The notes beneath the pieces are model-generated. The model did no database searches. It saw nothing but the letters and a program-made list of their open reading frames with translations, and was not told where the DNA came from. Position numbers and translations under genes: made by a program. From Ferrovum sp. JA12 (GTDB lineage: Bacteria > Pseudomonadota > Gammaproteobacteria > Burkholderiales > Ferrovaceae): a stretch of 64,000 bases of DNA. Every line of letters begins with the position of its first letter. The first letter of the stretch is position 1. Location: assembly GCF_001431705.1 (NCBI RefSeq), contig NZ_LJWX01000001.1, positions 124,001 to 188,000 on the forward strand, given 5' to 3'. Shown one piece after another: positions 16,920-24,986 of this stretch.

Positions 16920-18272
16920 GAATATCGGAGGGTGTCCTGGATTTTGTGTAAACGGAATTCATTAATGTTGCGGCATCCGGTCGTCAAACTGGATAGTAAA
17001 CCGGTTTAGCGCCGCCTTCCAATCCCGAATGGGCATCGTCCATTTTTTGCTGATGTTTTGGATCGCCAGGTAGAACAGTTTCAGCAGCGCCTCATCAGTC
17101 GGAAACGAGCCACGATTCTTGGTGATTTTCCTCAGGCTCATGTTCAGCGATTCAATCGCATTAGTGGTGTAAATCACCCGGCGAATCTCCGGCGGATAGT
17201 CAAAGAACGGCGTGATGCGTATCCAGTTGCGCCGCCAGCTTTGGCCAATCGCCGGATAGTCTTTGTCCCACTTTTCCTCAAACGCCGTCAACTGCCGCTC
17301 CGCCTCATCCGCCGTGGCCGCGGTGTAAATGGCGCGCAGATCAGCGGCCACCTCTTTGCGCAGTTTCCAACCGACGTAATTCAGGCTGTAGCGCACCATA
17401 TGTACGATACAAAGCTGAACGGCGGTCTTGGGAAACACGGTTTCAATGGCTTCCGGGAAGCCCTTCAGCCCATCCACGCAGGCGATGAAGATGTCTTGCA
17501 CACCACGATTCTTCAATTCCGTGACCACCTGTAGCCAGAACTTGGCGCCTTCCGTTTGGGCGATCCAGATACCCAGTAATTCCTTCTCTCCATCGAGCTT
17601 GATGCCCAGCGCCAGATAGACTGCTTTAACGCGCACTGCGCCGTTATCCCGCACTTTTACATGAATACAATCCATATAAACAATTGGATACAGCGCATCC
17701 AGCGGCCGGGATTGCCACGCTTTGACTTCTTCGATGACGGCATCGGTCACCGCTGAAATCAGACTGGGCGACACCTCTGTGCCATACATTTCTTCCAGAT
17801 GACCCTGAATCTCACGCACCGTCATGCCACGACCGTACAAGGACAAAATCTTGTCGTCAAAGTCTGTCCAGCGGGTTTGATGTTTGGGGATCAGTTGCGG
17901 CTCAAAGCTGCTTTGCCGGTCGCGCGGAATTTCGATAGGCAATTCGCCAAACTCACCTTTGAGCGTCTTGCGGCTGGTGCCATTACGGGCGTTGCCAGCG
18001 GTATTGGCGATGGGCTCATGCTTGTCATGCCCAAGGTGGGCTTGCCATCTCGGCTTGCAGCGCACGTTCCACGACAGCCTTGGTGAGCTGTTTAAGCAAG
18101 CCATGCTCGCCCAGTATATCTTCGGGTTTCTGGTAGCCGGCCAGCAGTTGGTCAATCAAATCAGGCGAGGGGGATTTCTTTGTTACGGTCATGTTCACTT
18201 CCTTTTCAAAGTTAGGCAGATTTTCCTGCCAAATGACCGTTTACACAAAATTTCTTACACCCTCGGATATTC
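16920..18272 (-). mobile_element. IS256-family insertion sequence
   Basis: The element is 1353 bp with ~36-bp terminal inverted repeats at 16920-16955 and 18237-18272. They share GAATATC, GAGGGTGT and ATTTTGTGTAAACGG blocks, resembling the GTGTAAA-containing ends of IS256 relatives. The flanks (AAATTCTG left, GACTAATT right) do not match, so there is no target duplication. The left flank is an IS3 OrfA and the right flank is the McrB-like gene, so a deletion probably accompanied insertion or followed it. The composition is more GC-rich than the flanks. Confidence 0.85.
16962..18192 (-). pseudogene. IS256-family transposase with one frameshift
   Basis: The reading begins at 18192 (MTVTKKSPSPDLIDQLLAGY), runs through VVERALQAEMAS, then needs a -1 shift near 18037-18043, where CCC replaces an expected CC, to continue HLGHDKHEPIANTAG. 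The rest is a complete mutator-type transposase with DDE residues in YMDCIHVKVRD, ACVDGLKGFPEA and NAIESLNMSLRK. It is either inactivated by the extra base or a base-calling artefact. A start at 18155 without the N-terminus is less natural. Confidence 0.8.
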
Positions 18273-19304
18273 GACTAATTTCAGTCAATGTTTTGATGGG
18301 GCCTCCAGTACCAGGTAACTCTGCTTCTTCAGTAGCAACCCATTTAACTTGCCGGATATTTTTATGCTCTCTTCTGTCTGGGTCATCTACATAGTCAGAA
18401 GTAACTATACCGCCGCCTAGTATCTTTTTTCTCCCAACCTTGGCAATTACAAGGTCCCCCACATTAATTTCATGGGCAAATTGATAGCAACATAAAGAAT
18501 CATTCGTTGGGCTTTGAGCATCAGGGCCCCTAAGCCCGGACAACTTGGCCATTAATTCATCTTGATTCTTGTACTGAGATAAATCCCCTAAGTAGTCCCA
18601 ACCTATCGAAATAATTCCTTTTTCATAAGACTCATTCCATAAGCGACCACCTTCACCAAGACCAATAGCCCATATTTTCCTATTTGGGGCTTCACTCAAA
18701 TCTTCACCACAACTATCTTGCGATACATATTGCTTATAGCAATCAACAAGCTGTCCAAGATCTTTAATTAAATCTTCATTGCTAGGAATTTCATTTTTCT
18801 TGTAGTACTTTGAGTAGATTACTGATGCTTCATATAAGTTTGTGAGTGAACCTCGACCTTCATGTTTATTCACATAAACATCAAAATCAGTATTCATCAT
18901 ATTTGGAAACATTGCTCGAACTTGATCGGCCCGTCGCTGAAGCTCGTCCACAGCAGATGTTCCAGAGCCATATAACTCCTTAATTTCTGTAACACCTTGG
19001 CCTAACTTTAAATGACAACCATCTCCATCAGCACGGAATAAAATCACCACATAAGTACCTTTTTGAGTGGTAGTAGTTTCTCGTTTATCAAGTATGGCTA
19101 TCCAGGGGGTTTCAGCCCAATTACCTTTGCCATATGAATATTTAACTAACAAATTCTGATTGCCTTTAATAAACTCTAAGGCGCTAAATTCTCCCTTCAA
19201 TTTCCAAAGAGTGAGCGAATTTCGTGTTGACCACCAAACTGAGTACCTACTCTTGCGGCGGGATATTTTTCCAAAATTTCTTTTAAAATTTCACGCATGG
19301 CCAT
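18273..19304 (-). pseudogene. McrB-like restriction protein, frameshifted and truncated
   Basis: The reading starts at 19304 (MAMREILKEILEKYPAARVG). It shifts frame near 19200, where GGAAATTG would read on as GGAAAATTG, and continues KGEFSALEFIKGNQNLLVKY. This N-terminal part matches the MrcB_N (DUF3578) domain of McrB relatives. A second domain (KIWAIGLGEGGRLWNESYEKG, IISIGWDYLGDL, GDLVIAKVGRKKILGGGIV) resembles an EVE/PUA-type modified-base reader. The AAA+ GTPase motor and a McrC partner are missing: the gene is cut at the IS256 right end. It is non-functional as a restriction system. Confidence 0.75.
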
Positions 19305-19362
19305 TTCTAATAATTAGCAGACTTATCAATATAGCCTTCTTTGTTACTTTTGTTAATTTTTT

Positions 19363-19377
19363 GTGGTTTAAAACGAC
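19363..19377. promoter_or_regulatory. Island palindrome 2, between McrB-like and MazG-like genes
   Basis: GTGGTT-TAA-AACGAC differs from the perfect island palindrome by one base in the left arm. It lies in the divergent intergenic region, about 59 bp upstream of the McrB-like start and 45 bp upstream of the MazG-like start, so it could control both. Confidence 0.6.
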
Positions 19378-19422
19378 ATGTTTTTGAATAGCGAAGAAGA
19401 AAAACTGTAGTAGCATTACTTA

Positions 19423-19752
19423 ATGTCTGAAATATCTGAACTAATTCAAAAATTACTCTCCTTTAGAGATGTCCGCGATTGGAAGCAATTTCACAACCCC
19501 AAAGATCTTGCTATTGCCCTTTCCATTGAATCCGCTGAATTGTTGGAGGCGTTTCTGTGGAAATCCTCTGATGAGGCGTCAAAAGAAAAAATTGAAGAAG
19601 AATTGGCCGATGTTCTTGCCTATGCATTTCTTATAGCCCATGAATGTAATTTGGATATTTCAGAAATTGTTTCCGCAAAAATCGAGGCTAATAAATTAAA
19701 ATACCCAGTTGACAAAGTTAAGGGTAGCGCAAAAAAATATAACGAAATTTAA
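19423..19752 (+). CDS. MazG-like nucleotide pyrophosphohydrolase
   Basis: The protein is 109 residues, all-alpha, with the metal-binding glutamate pattern of the MazG/RS21-C6 group: SIESAELLEAFLWKS and IEEELADVLAYAFLIAHE. It also has a typical N-terminal FRDVRDWKQFHNPKDLAIAL. Members hydrolyse NTPs or dNTPs to monophosphates, clearing abnormal or excess nucleotides. In the island it is divergent from the McrB-like remnant and convergent with the DUF2075 ATPase, sharing TTAA as overlapping stops. Pairing with a nuclease/helicase suggests an antiviral nucleotide or DNA-targeting role, which is inference. Confidence 0.88.
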   Translation: MSEISELIQKLLSFRDVRDWKQFHNPKDLAIALSIESAELLEAFLWKSSDEASKEKIEEELADVLAYAFLIAHECNLDISEIVSAKIEANKLKYPVDKVKGSAKKYNEI

Positions 19753-21623
19753 TTTCTAGTCTTCAACCTATCTTCAAAATAAGTATTAGTCTCAGGGTCA
19801 GTGCAAAAAATATAACAACCCTTCATCCCTCTTGTCATCAAGGTTCTATAAGTATTCCTAATAATTGAATCAACTCTTTTTGTTGCCAACTCTGGGCTCT
19901 CTTTCATCAGTTTTTTATAGCCACTAATTGATTTGTCCGTCTTTGCTCTCGCACTAGGGTTAGTCAAGACCTCTCCATTGCGTACAATTAAATCGCTGCC
20001 AATAATTACACCTATGTAATCAACCTCTAAACCTTGGCAAGTGTGAATACAACCAATTTCACTTACTGAATTTGGCGCCTGGATCCACAAAGACCCATCG
20101 GTATCTAAATTCCATTGCATAGTAAAATTGTGCTCAGGAAAATTTATATCAAATAAAGATTTATCTGCCTTACTAATCCAGTTCCAACAGTACCCCGCAA
20201 CAATTCTTGCTTTATTGTTAATTTTATTTTTTTCAAAAATTAATTCTTTTAACTCTGTAGGAGTCGATAAAACACGAAAATCATATTCACTACTATTAAG
20301 AGATTTATTAGCAGTTTCTCTAATCCCCAAAACATCGTCTAACCAAGCGAGATATCCATCAGAACCATTGCACCTAAATTGTGACTCAAGAACCATATGA
20401 TGAACGGTTGCCCCATTGATTTCCGCCCACTTTTCAATTTCTTGAGAACTTCCAATATCACTAAAGCTCACCCTCTGATCTTCATCGACAAAGAAAATTG
20501 ATAGCTTGCTAGATTTAATAATTTCTTTGACCTGATTTTCACCTATGTTCTTAAATATACCTGATTTTTCATTCAGCCTATGGGCCTCATCGACAATGAG
20601 TACATCAAAGGTGTTGGCTTCTAAAGAATGGAAAGAGCCAGACCCAGTGAATAAATTTGAAATGGCTGTTTTCTTCATTGAGCCAGTTAATTTGGCTTCA
20701 TAAACTGCTCTTGGTGCGGCATTTTTCGTAATGTATTGGGCTAATAATCTATGTTGTTGAATAAGATTGACGAGTAAATTAACAGCGACCACCGACTTTC
20801 CCGTACCTGGACCACCCTGAACAATTAACACGTTTTTGTTTGTCGGCGTTGATTGATTTGCTAATTTAATTGCTGTTTCATAAACTAGTTTTTGTTCATC
20901 AAGCATGATAAATTCAGAATTACCACCTATCATTTTTGCGAGGCAATCAGCTAAGCTTTTAGAAGGCTTTATTTTTCCGTTTTCTATACGTAACATCAAA
21001 TTTGATTTATCGCCATACCTGATTAAATTCTTAATGAAGAACTTTAATTTTTCCTTTTCCTCTTTTCCTTTAAGAAATACTGGGGCTTTTTCAATGTAAG
21101 GCTGATAAAAACTATTTTTTATTACATTATCTTCTATGTAATTGTGCAAATAAGCACAAGGCGCCAAATGAATATTCTCCGAATATACCGTCTCATTCAA
21201 TTGATTTAGTAATTCGCTATACGACCATGCTTGATAAGATGGATGACTTGTTTCAACTAGACCATGCTGAAACCTTGTTTTAACAACAGCATCTTTATCA
21301 GTTAACTCTGCTGATTCCCATTGCTTCAACTCAATAATGACAACTTGATCGTCTTTATTTTGATTTTGGCCAGTAATTACAAAATCAATTCTTTTGGAGG
21401 TTTGCGGTATCGAATACTCAATACTCACCCCCACATCACTTGGGATATCTTGATCTCCAATCACCGCACCCATAAACCTCATTGACTCTTGCCATGATCT
21501 CAATTCATTTTTTGCAACCTTGCGACCTGTTTTTTTGATATAAGTTGCTTCGATAATCTCGTGTATTTCATTTGAGATCAAATTTTTTAAAAACTGGTCT
21601 TTGTTTGACTGGTAAATAATCAT
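19749..21623 (-). CDS. DUF2075 nuclease/SF1-helicase-like ATPase
   Basis: The protein is 624 residues. The N-terminal ~200 residues contain RIDFVITGQN and VVIIELKQW, resembling the D...ExK core of PD-(D/E)XK nucleases. The ATPase domain has Walker A GGPGTGKS near residue 270, Walker B VLIVDEAHRLNE near 345, FFVDEDQRVSF, and the C-terminal helicase-like motifs IHTCQGLEVDYIGVIIG and RNTYRTLMTRGMKG. This is the DUF2075 architecture, often found in defence or mobile islands. The exact function is unproven. One perfect palindrome and one half site lie upstream. It appears intact. Confidence 0.85.
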   Translation of the reverse strand: MIIYQSNKDQFLKNLISNEIHEIIEATYIKKTGRKVAKNELRSWQESMRFMGAVIGDQDIPSDVGVSIEYSIPQTSKRIDFVITGQNQNKDDQVVIIELKQWESAELTDKDAVVKTRFQHGLVETSHPSYQAWSYSELLNQLNETVYSENIHLAPCAYLHNYIEDNVIKNSFYQPYIEKAPVFLKGKEEKEKLKFFIKNLIRYGDKSNLMLRIENGKIKPSKSLADCLAKMIGGNSEFIMLDEQKLVYETAIKLANQSTPTNKNVLIVQGGPGTGKSVVAVNLLVNLIQQHRLLAQYITKNAAPRAVYEAKLTGSMKKTAISNLFTGSGSFHSLEANTFDVLIVDEAHRLNEKSGIFKNIGENQVKEIIKSSKLSIFFVDEDQRVSFSDIGSSQEIEKWAEINGATVHHMVLESQFRCNGSDGYLAWLDDVLGIRETANKSLNSSEYDFRVLSTPTELKELIFEKNKINNKARIVAGYCWNWISKADKSLFDINFPEHNFTMQWNLDTDGSLWIQAPNSVSEIGCIHTCQGLEVDYIGVIIGSDLIVRNGEVLTNPSARAKTDKSISGYKKLMKESPELATKRVDSIIRNTYRTLMTRGMKGCYIFCTDPETNTYFEDRLKTRN

Positions 21624-21649
21624 TTACTATTAATCATAAGTTTGATTTA

Positions 21650-21655
21650 AACGAC
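21650..21655. promoter_or_regulatory. Island palindrome half site upstream of DUF2075 gene
   Basis: AACGAC, within TTTAAACGACG, lies 27 bp upstream of the DUF2075 start codon. The left arm is degenerate (3 of 6 bases), so this is only a candidate second binding site next to the perfect palindrome at 21726. Confidence 0.35.
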
Positions 21656-21725
21656 GTTACCTGAATAAGGTATTTCTTTCTAGCAATTTTTATAAAATTT
21701 TTGCAACAATGCCTCACAAAAACTT

Positions 21726-21740
21726 GTCGTTTTAAACGAC
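21726..21740. promoter_or_regulatory. Island palindrome 3, upstream of DUF2075 gene
   Basis: GTCGTT-TTA-AACGAC sits at the centre of a perfect 19-bp palindrome (21724-21742). It is the best copy of the motif shared across the island and lies about 100 bp upstream of the DUF2075 start on the minus strand. Confidence 0.65.
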
Positions 21741-21822
21741 AAATTCTGTACAAAAGGTGTGTACCGTTCTCGACCGTAGAAAACACCATTTCTTATGACG
21801 ACAGAACTTAAGCTATTTCATA

Positions 21823-21851
21823 TTGCGGGATAGGGCGATTTTTGCTATACT
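21823..21851 (+). promoter_or_regulatory. Sigma-70 promoter of tRNA-Met
   Basis: The sequence is TTGCGG (21823-21828), a 17-bp spacer and TATACT (21846-21851), ending 10 bp before the mature tRNA-Met. The decayed copy at 15482 has no comparable promoter, which marks the right copy as the working gene. Confidence 0.7.
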
Positions 21852-21861
21852 TTCGCTCTTT

Positions 21862-21938
<77 letters not shown>

Positions 21939-22007
21939 CTTTCACTCGCACCTAACAATTACCATCAAAACATTATGAATCTTTCCCATTTAGGGGGGCA
22001 GTTTTAA

Positions 22008-23160
22008 TCATCCACAGAGCCCCTTAACACGCACTCTGACATTCTCAAAGTTTCTGAATCAATCAGCTCTTCTTTGAATCAGTTTCATCTTACGGTGGCA
22101 TTCTTCTGTAATGCCATTAGATTTACTAAACCGCCACATTCTGGCACTCTCCTCTTTCCATGAGCTGAGTGTTTTACCTAAAGCAGCCACTGGTTTAAAG
22201 GCACTTTGTTTTAACTCAGTTAACATCGTTAGGAATACAGGAATCACTTCACCACATGCCCGTTGCGTTAAAGCTCTTTTCATCAATAGCGTATGAAGTG
22301 GTTGTTGGAAGGGATAAATGGCTGCAATAGCTGGATACCTGTCTAAGAACAGATCTCTGTTAGTCTGTTTATCTTGAGTGAGATTGTCTGGCCTGATTCT
22401 CAATAACGCCAAGATCCCTCTATTGTTTTTTATCTCACCACAGAGTTCTCTATAAGTCATCATGCACTGATGTTGAATTAAACGAATGACGTGGAATTAT
22501 CGCTAACGATTAATGCATTAGGGAAGTACTTTTTAACCAGAGAGCGATAGGTGCTACTTAAGTCCATACAGACCACCTTAACTCGTTCTTTGCCAGGTTA
22601 CTGATGCAGATAGTCTTTTAAATCCCCTTCACTACGACCACGAACCACATCAAAGATCCGATGCTTTCTCAGATCGCAGAGCGTGGTGGCAAAGCTTTCT
22701 TTCTTGCTAAAGAAATGTTCATCAATACCCAGCACCAACGGACAGACTTTGGATAATAGTTCTCTATGCTGTAGTGGGTAGTGACGTTGATAGTAACGCT
22801 CTATGGTTGCTTTGCCTTTATTGTAGCGTTCAGCCAAGTCTTGTTGAGAGACCCCCTCGGCCATGGTCATGAAATACTGCTGCTTGCACTCGTGAGGTAG
22901 CATGTTGGTGTTTATTAATACCAGGGAATTGTTGGTGATCATCACGACAACAGGTATGGCAGGACAACTTATAGCCTTTAAACCTTAATATACTACGCCT
23001 ATGGCCTATGAGTTCATGATGAACTGTGCGTAGGTAGGATGCTTTTTACGAACTTTTCCCTTGCTTTGCACCACCACTTCCTGCTGTCTTTCACGTATGA
23101 CGGATTGTCGAAGGTGGTTGAATACCAGTGCTTTGGAGCCGGACAGGAAAAGCCATCTTG
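22008..23160 (-). pseudogene. ISL3-family transposase, multiply inactivated
   Basis: Read on the minus strand, segments of one ISL3 transposase appear in order: LIGHRRSILRFKGYKLSCHTC (zinc-binding part), MAEGVSQQDLAERYNKGKAT, CPLVLGIDEHFFSKKESFAT, VVRGRSEGDLKDYL, VVCMDLSSTYRSLVKKYFP, RLIQHQCMMTYRELCGE, and LSSWKEESARMWRFSKSNGI followed by FRNFENVRVRV. They are broken by at least two in-frame stops (TAA after DYLHQ, TGA near 22057) and several frameshifts. The element is dead and its ends are not clear. It sits directly beside the tRNA-Met edge of the island. Confidence 0.85.
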
Positions 23161-23297
23161 CACTTCATCCTACCCAGCACAAGAATAGAGTGAGCCCATT
23201 ACACACTCTAATATAGGCAATTTGTTTCTTCCTGCCGCTCTACCAGTTTTCCTGAATACATCTATTGATAGTTAAGCAGTTATTTACATATACATGT

Positions 23298-23331
23298 ATA
23301 GGCCTTGTTCCAATAAGGCCTATCATTTTTT
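23298..23331 (+). terminator. Rho-independent terminator
   Basis: A 9-bp stem ATAGGCCTT / AAGGCCTAT with an 8-nt loop is followed by CATTTTTT on the plus strand. The only plus-strand transcription unit upstream is the tRNA-Met. The minus-strand barrel gene ends 15 bp away, but on that strand the hairpin lacks a T tract. The gene it originally served may be gone. Confidence 0.7.
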
Positions 23332-23345
23332 CACGGTAATTATCC

Positions 23346-24251
23346 TTAGAAGGTTATCCTAACCGTACCTAGCCATGCATGGCCAAACAGTGGATTATCA
23401 AAACTTCCCCCTGTTCCCTGTGCGGTCTGATAACCAACTCCCACAATTGCTTTGACCCTTTTCTCAATTTCAAAGCGCCCTACCGTTGTACCATAAGTAA
23501 TCACTAATTGATTTTTTCCTGCGGAAACAGCCTGACCATCATAAAACTTATAATAAGTGGTTTCGATTTCCGGCCAAAAGAGCCCTTCATGCGCCTGAAA
23601 AGAGGTGCTCCAAATTAAAGTTTTTCCAATAAACCCCACGTTGGCAGTGGGGACGGTATAGCTCACGGTACTTTGAATATCAAAACCTTGATGACGTCCA
23701 CCCCACCCCTTACCCACAGCGATAGTTGGTGTAACGCTAGCATTATGATAAAAAGTATTATTGGCTTTATCGTAAACAGAAAATATTTGATTACCCGTGG
23801 GTAAGGTGGCTCCCATAAACATGGTAACAATATAGTTACCTGTTTCTTCGTTGGCTGTTAATACTCTATATTTAAATAATAAACTTTCATCGGCAAAGCC
23901 TGAGCCTGAAGTATTGGGGGCAAAAGATGAACTTTGGTTTGTGTAAGAGGGAACACCTACAATAATTTCCGTATTTTCACTTGGAATTAATTCAACCCCT
24001 TTTCCAATGCCGGTATATTGTGTTTGTACCTTTGTACCATTACTTTGAGGGATATAGATTCTTGTGAAATCTGCACGATACTCTTGCTCAAGTCTTGGCG
24101 TAACAGTGACGAGCGGAGTCATCCAATGAGGCTGAATTTCCTGGGTTTTGCTGACATTATCCAGCCAGTTGGAGAAAAAAGATCCCTCTGACCAGGAATT
24201 AAAAGATAAAAATAAAAGAGATAAACTTAAGAGGGTTAATAAGCGCCGCAT
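23346..24251 (-). CDS. Putative outer-membrane beta-barrel protein
   Basis: The protein is 301 residues from ATG 24251, preceded by AAGGA about 6 nt away. A GTG one codon earlier is less likely. A signal peptide covers roughly residues 1-21 (LLFLSFNSWS). The rest is rich in alternating polar and aromatic strands, with glycine turns and a terminal phenylalanine (GTVRITF), as in outer-membrane barrels. The pattern is like uncharacterised transporters near the MetA-pathway family, but I cannot name it. It is divergent from the glutathione peroxidase gene. Confidence 0.7.
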   Translation of the reverse strand: MRRLLTLLSLSLLFLSFNSWSEGSFFSNWLDNVSKTQEIQPHWMTPLVTVTPRLEQEYRADFTRIYIPQSNGTKVQTQYTGIGKGVELIPSENTEIIVGVPSYTNQSSSFAPNTSGSGFADESLLFKYRVLTANEETGNYIVTMFMGATLPTGNQIFSVYDKANNTFYHNASVTPTIAVGKGWGGRHQGFDIQSTVSYTVPTANVGFIGKTLIWSTSFQAHEGLFWPEIETTYYKFYDGQAVSAGKNQLVITYGTTVGRFEIEKRVKAIVGVGYQTAQGTGGSFDNPLFGHAWLGTVRITF

Positions 24252-24273
24252 CACTTGTCCTTAATAGTTAGTA

Positions 24274-24301
24274 TTCGTTATACCCGTACGGGAACATCGA
24301 A
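24274..24301. promoter_or_regulatory. Palindrome between barrel protein and glutathione peroxidase
   Basis: A perfect 10-bp palindrome CCCGTACGGG (24283-24292) sits inside a longer imperfect symmetry running from TTCG to CGAA. It is 23 bp upstream of the barrel-protein start, in the divergent intergenic region. A repressor or activator site is plausible. The binder is unknown. Confidence 0.4.
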
Positions 24302-24438
24302 TGTTAAATTTAATTTAATTTTCTGTCAAATGGATATTAAAAAAATATTAAAAAAAGAATCAACCGGTTAATATCAATCCTGTTGAAACTTTTACACTAA
24401 ATACCTTTCAAAGAAAAATAATCAAAGGAATCAGTAAT

Positions 24439-24984
24439 ATGAAACTAGTTAAATTATTCTTAGTGCTAATCTCCACCAGTGTTTTGGCTGGCGAGATGTG
24501 TCCAACATCCCTTAACTTCACTTTTCCTAGGTTGCAAGACAACCGTCCACAAAATCTTTGTCAATATAAAGGCAAGGTGGTGTTAGTAGTCAATACAGCG
24601 AGCTATTGTGGATTTACGCCACAATATGAAGGCCTTGAGCGCCTGTATAGCCAATATAAAAGTAAAGGTTTAGTCATTTTAGGATTTCCTTCCAACAACT
24701 TCGGCCACCAAGAACCCGGATCAAATCAGGAAATCGCTGAATTTTGCAGTAAAACCTACGGAGTCAAGTTCCCCATGTTTGGCAAGTCCGATGTTGTTGG
24801 CGCCAATACTAATCCATTGTTTAAACTGCTCTCTCACACCACACAAGATGCTCCCAGTTGGAATTTTCATAAATATTTGATTGATAAAAAAGGACATATA
24901 GTAGGCAGTTATGCCAGCGATATGGATCCCGAGTCCTCTGAATTCCAGCATCAAGTGAATCTGCTCCTAGCTGAAAAACCATAA
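24439..24984 (+). CDS. Glutathione peroxidase, exported
   Basis: The protein is 181 residues with a signal peptide (residues 1-17, ending VLAG), followed by the thioredoxin-like peroxidase fold. Catalytic motifs are NTASYCGFTPQYEGLE with a cysteine (not selenocysteine), FPSNNFGHQEPG with its glutamine, and WNFHKYLI. It reduces hydroperoxides, probably in the periplasm. AAAGGA lies 9 nt before the ATG. The last codons and stop form the left target duplication of the adjacent insertion sequence, so the gene is intact despite the insertion. Confidence 0.92.
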   Translation: MKLVKLFLVLISTSVLAGEMCPTSLNFTFPRLQDNRPQNLCQYKGKVVLVVNTASYCGFTPQYEGLERLYSQYKSKGLVILGFPSNNFGHQEPGSNQEIAEFCSKTYGVKFPMFGKSDVVGANTNPLFKLLSHTTQDAPSWNFHKYLIDKKGHIVGSYASDMDPESSEFQHQVNLLLAEKP

Positions 24985-24986
24985 CT
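24969..24986. repeat. Left target-site duplication of ISNCY/IS1202-type element
   Basis: AGCTGAAAAACCATAACT (18 bp) is repeated exactly at 26451-26468 on the other side of the element. It covers the last codons and the stop of the glutathione peroxidase gene. Confidence 0.92.

Noticed and set aside
17058-17534. 158-codon plus-strand frame inside the IS256 transposase
   Set aside because: It is antisense to the conserved DDE core of the transposase and has no independent support.
22059-22945. Treating the two ISL3 pieces (22059-22463 and 22598-22945) as separate genes
   Set aside because: They are consecutive parts of one transposase separated by stops and frameshifts, so they are reported as a single pseudogene.
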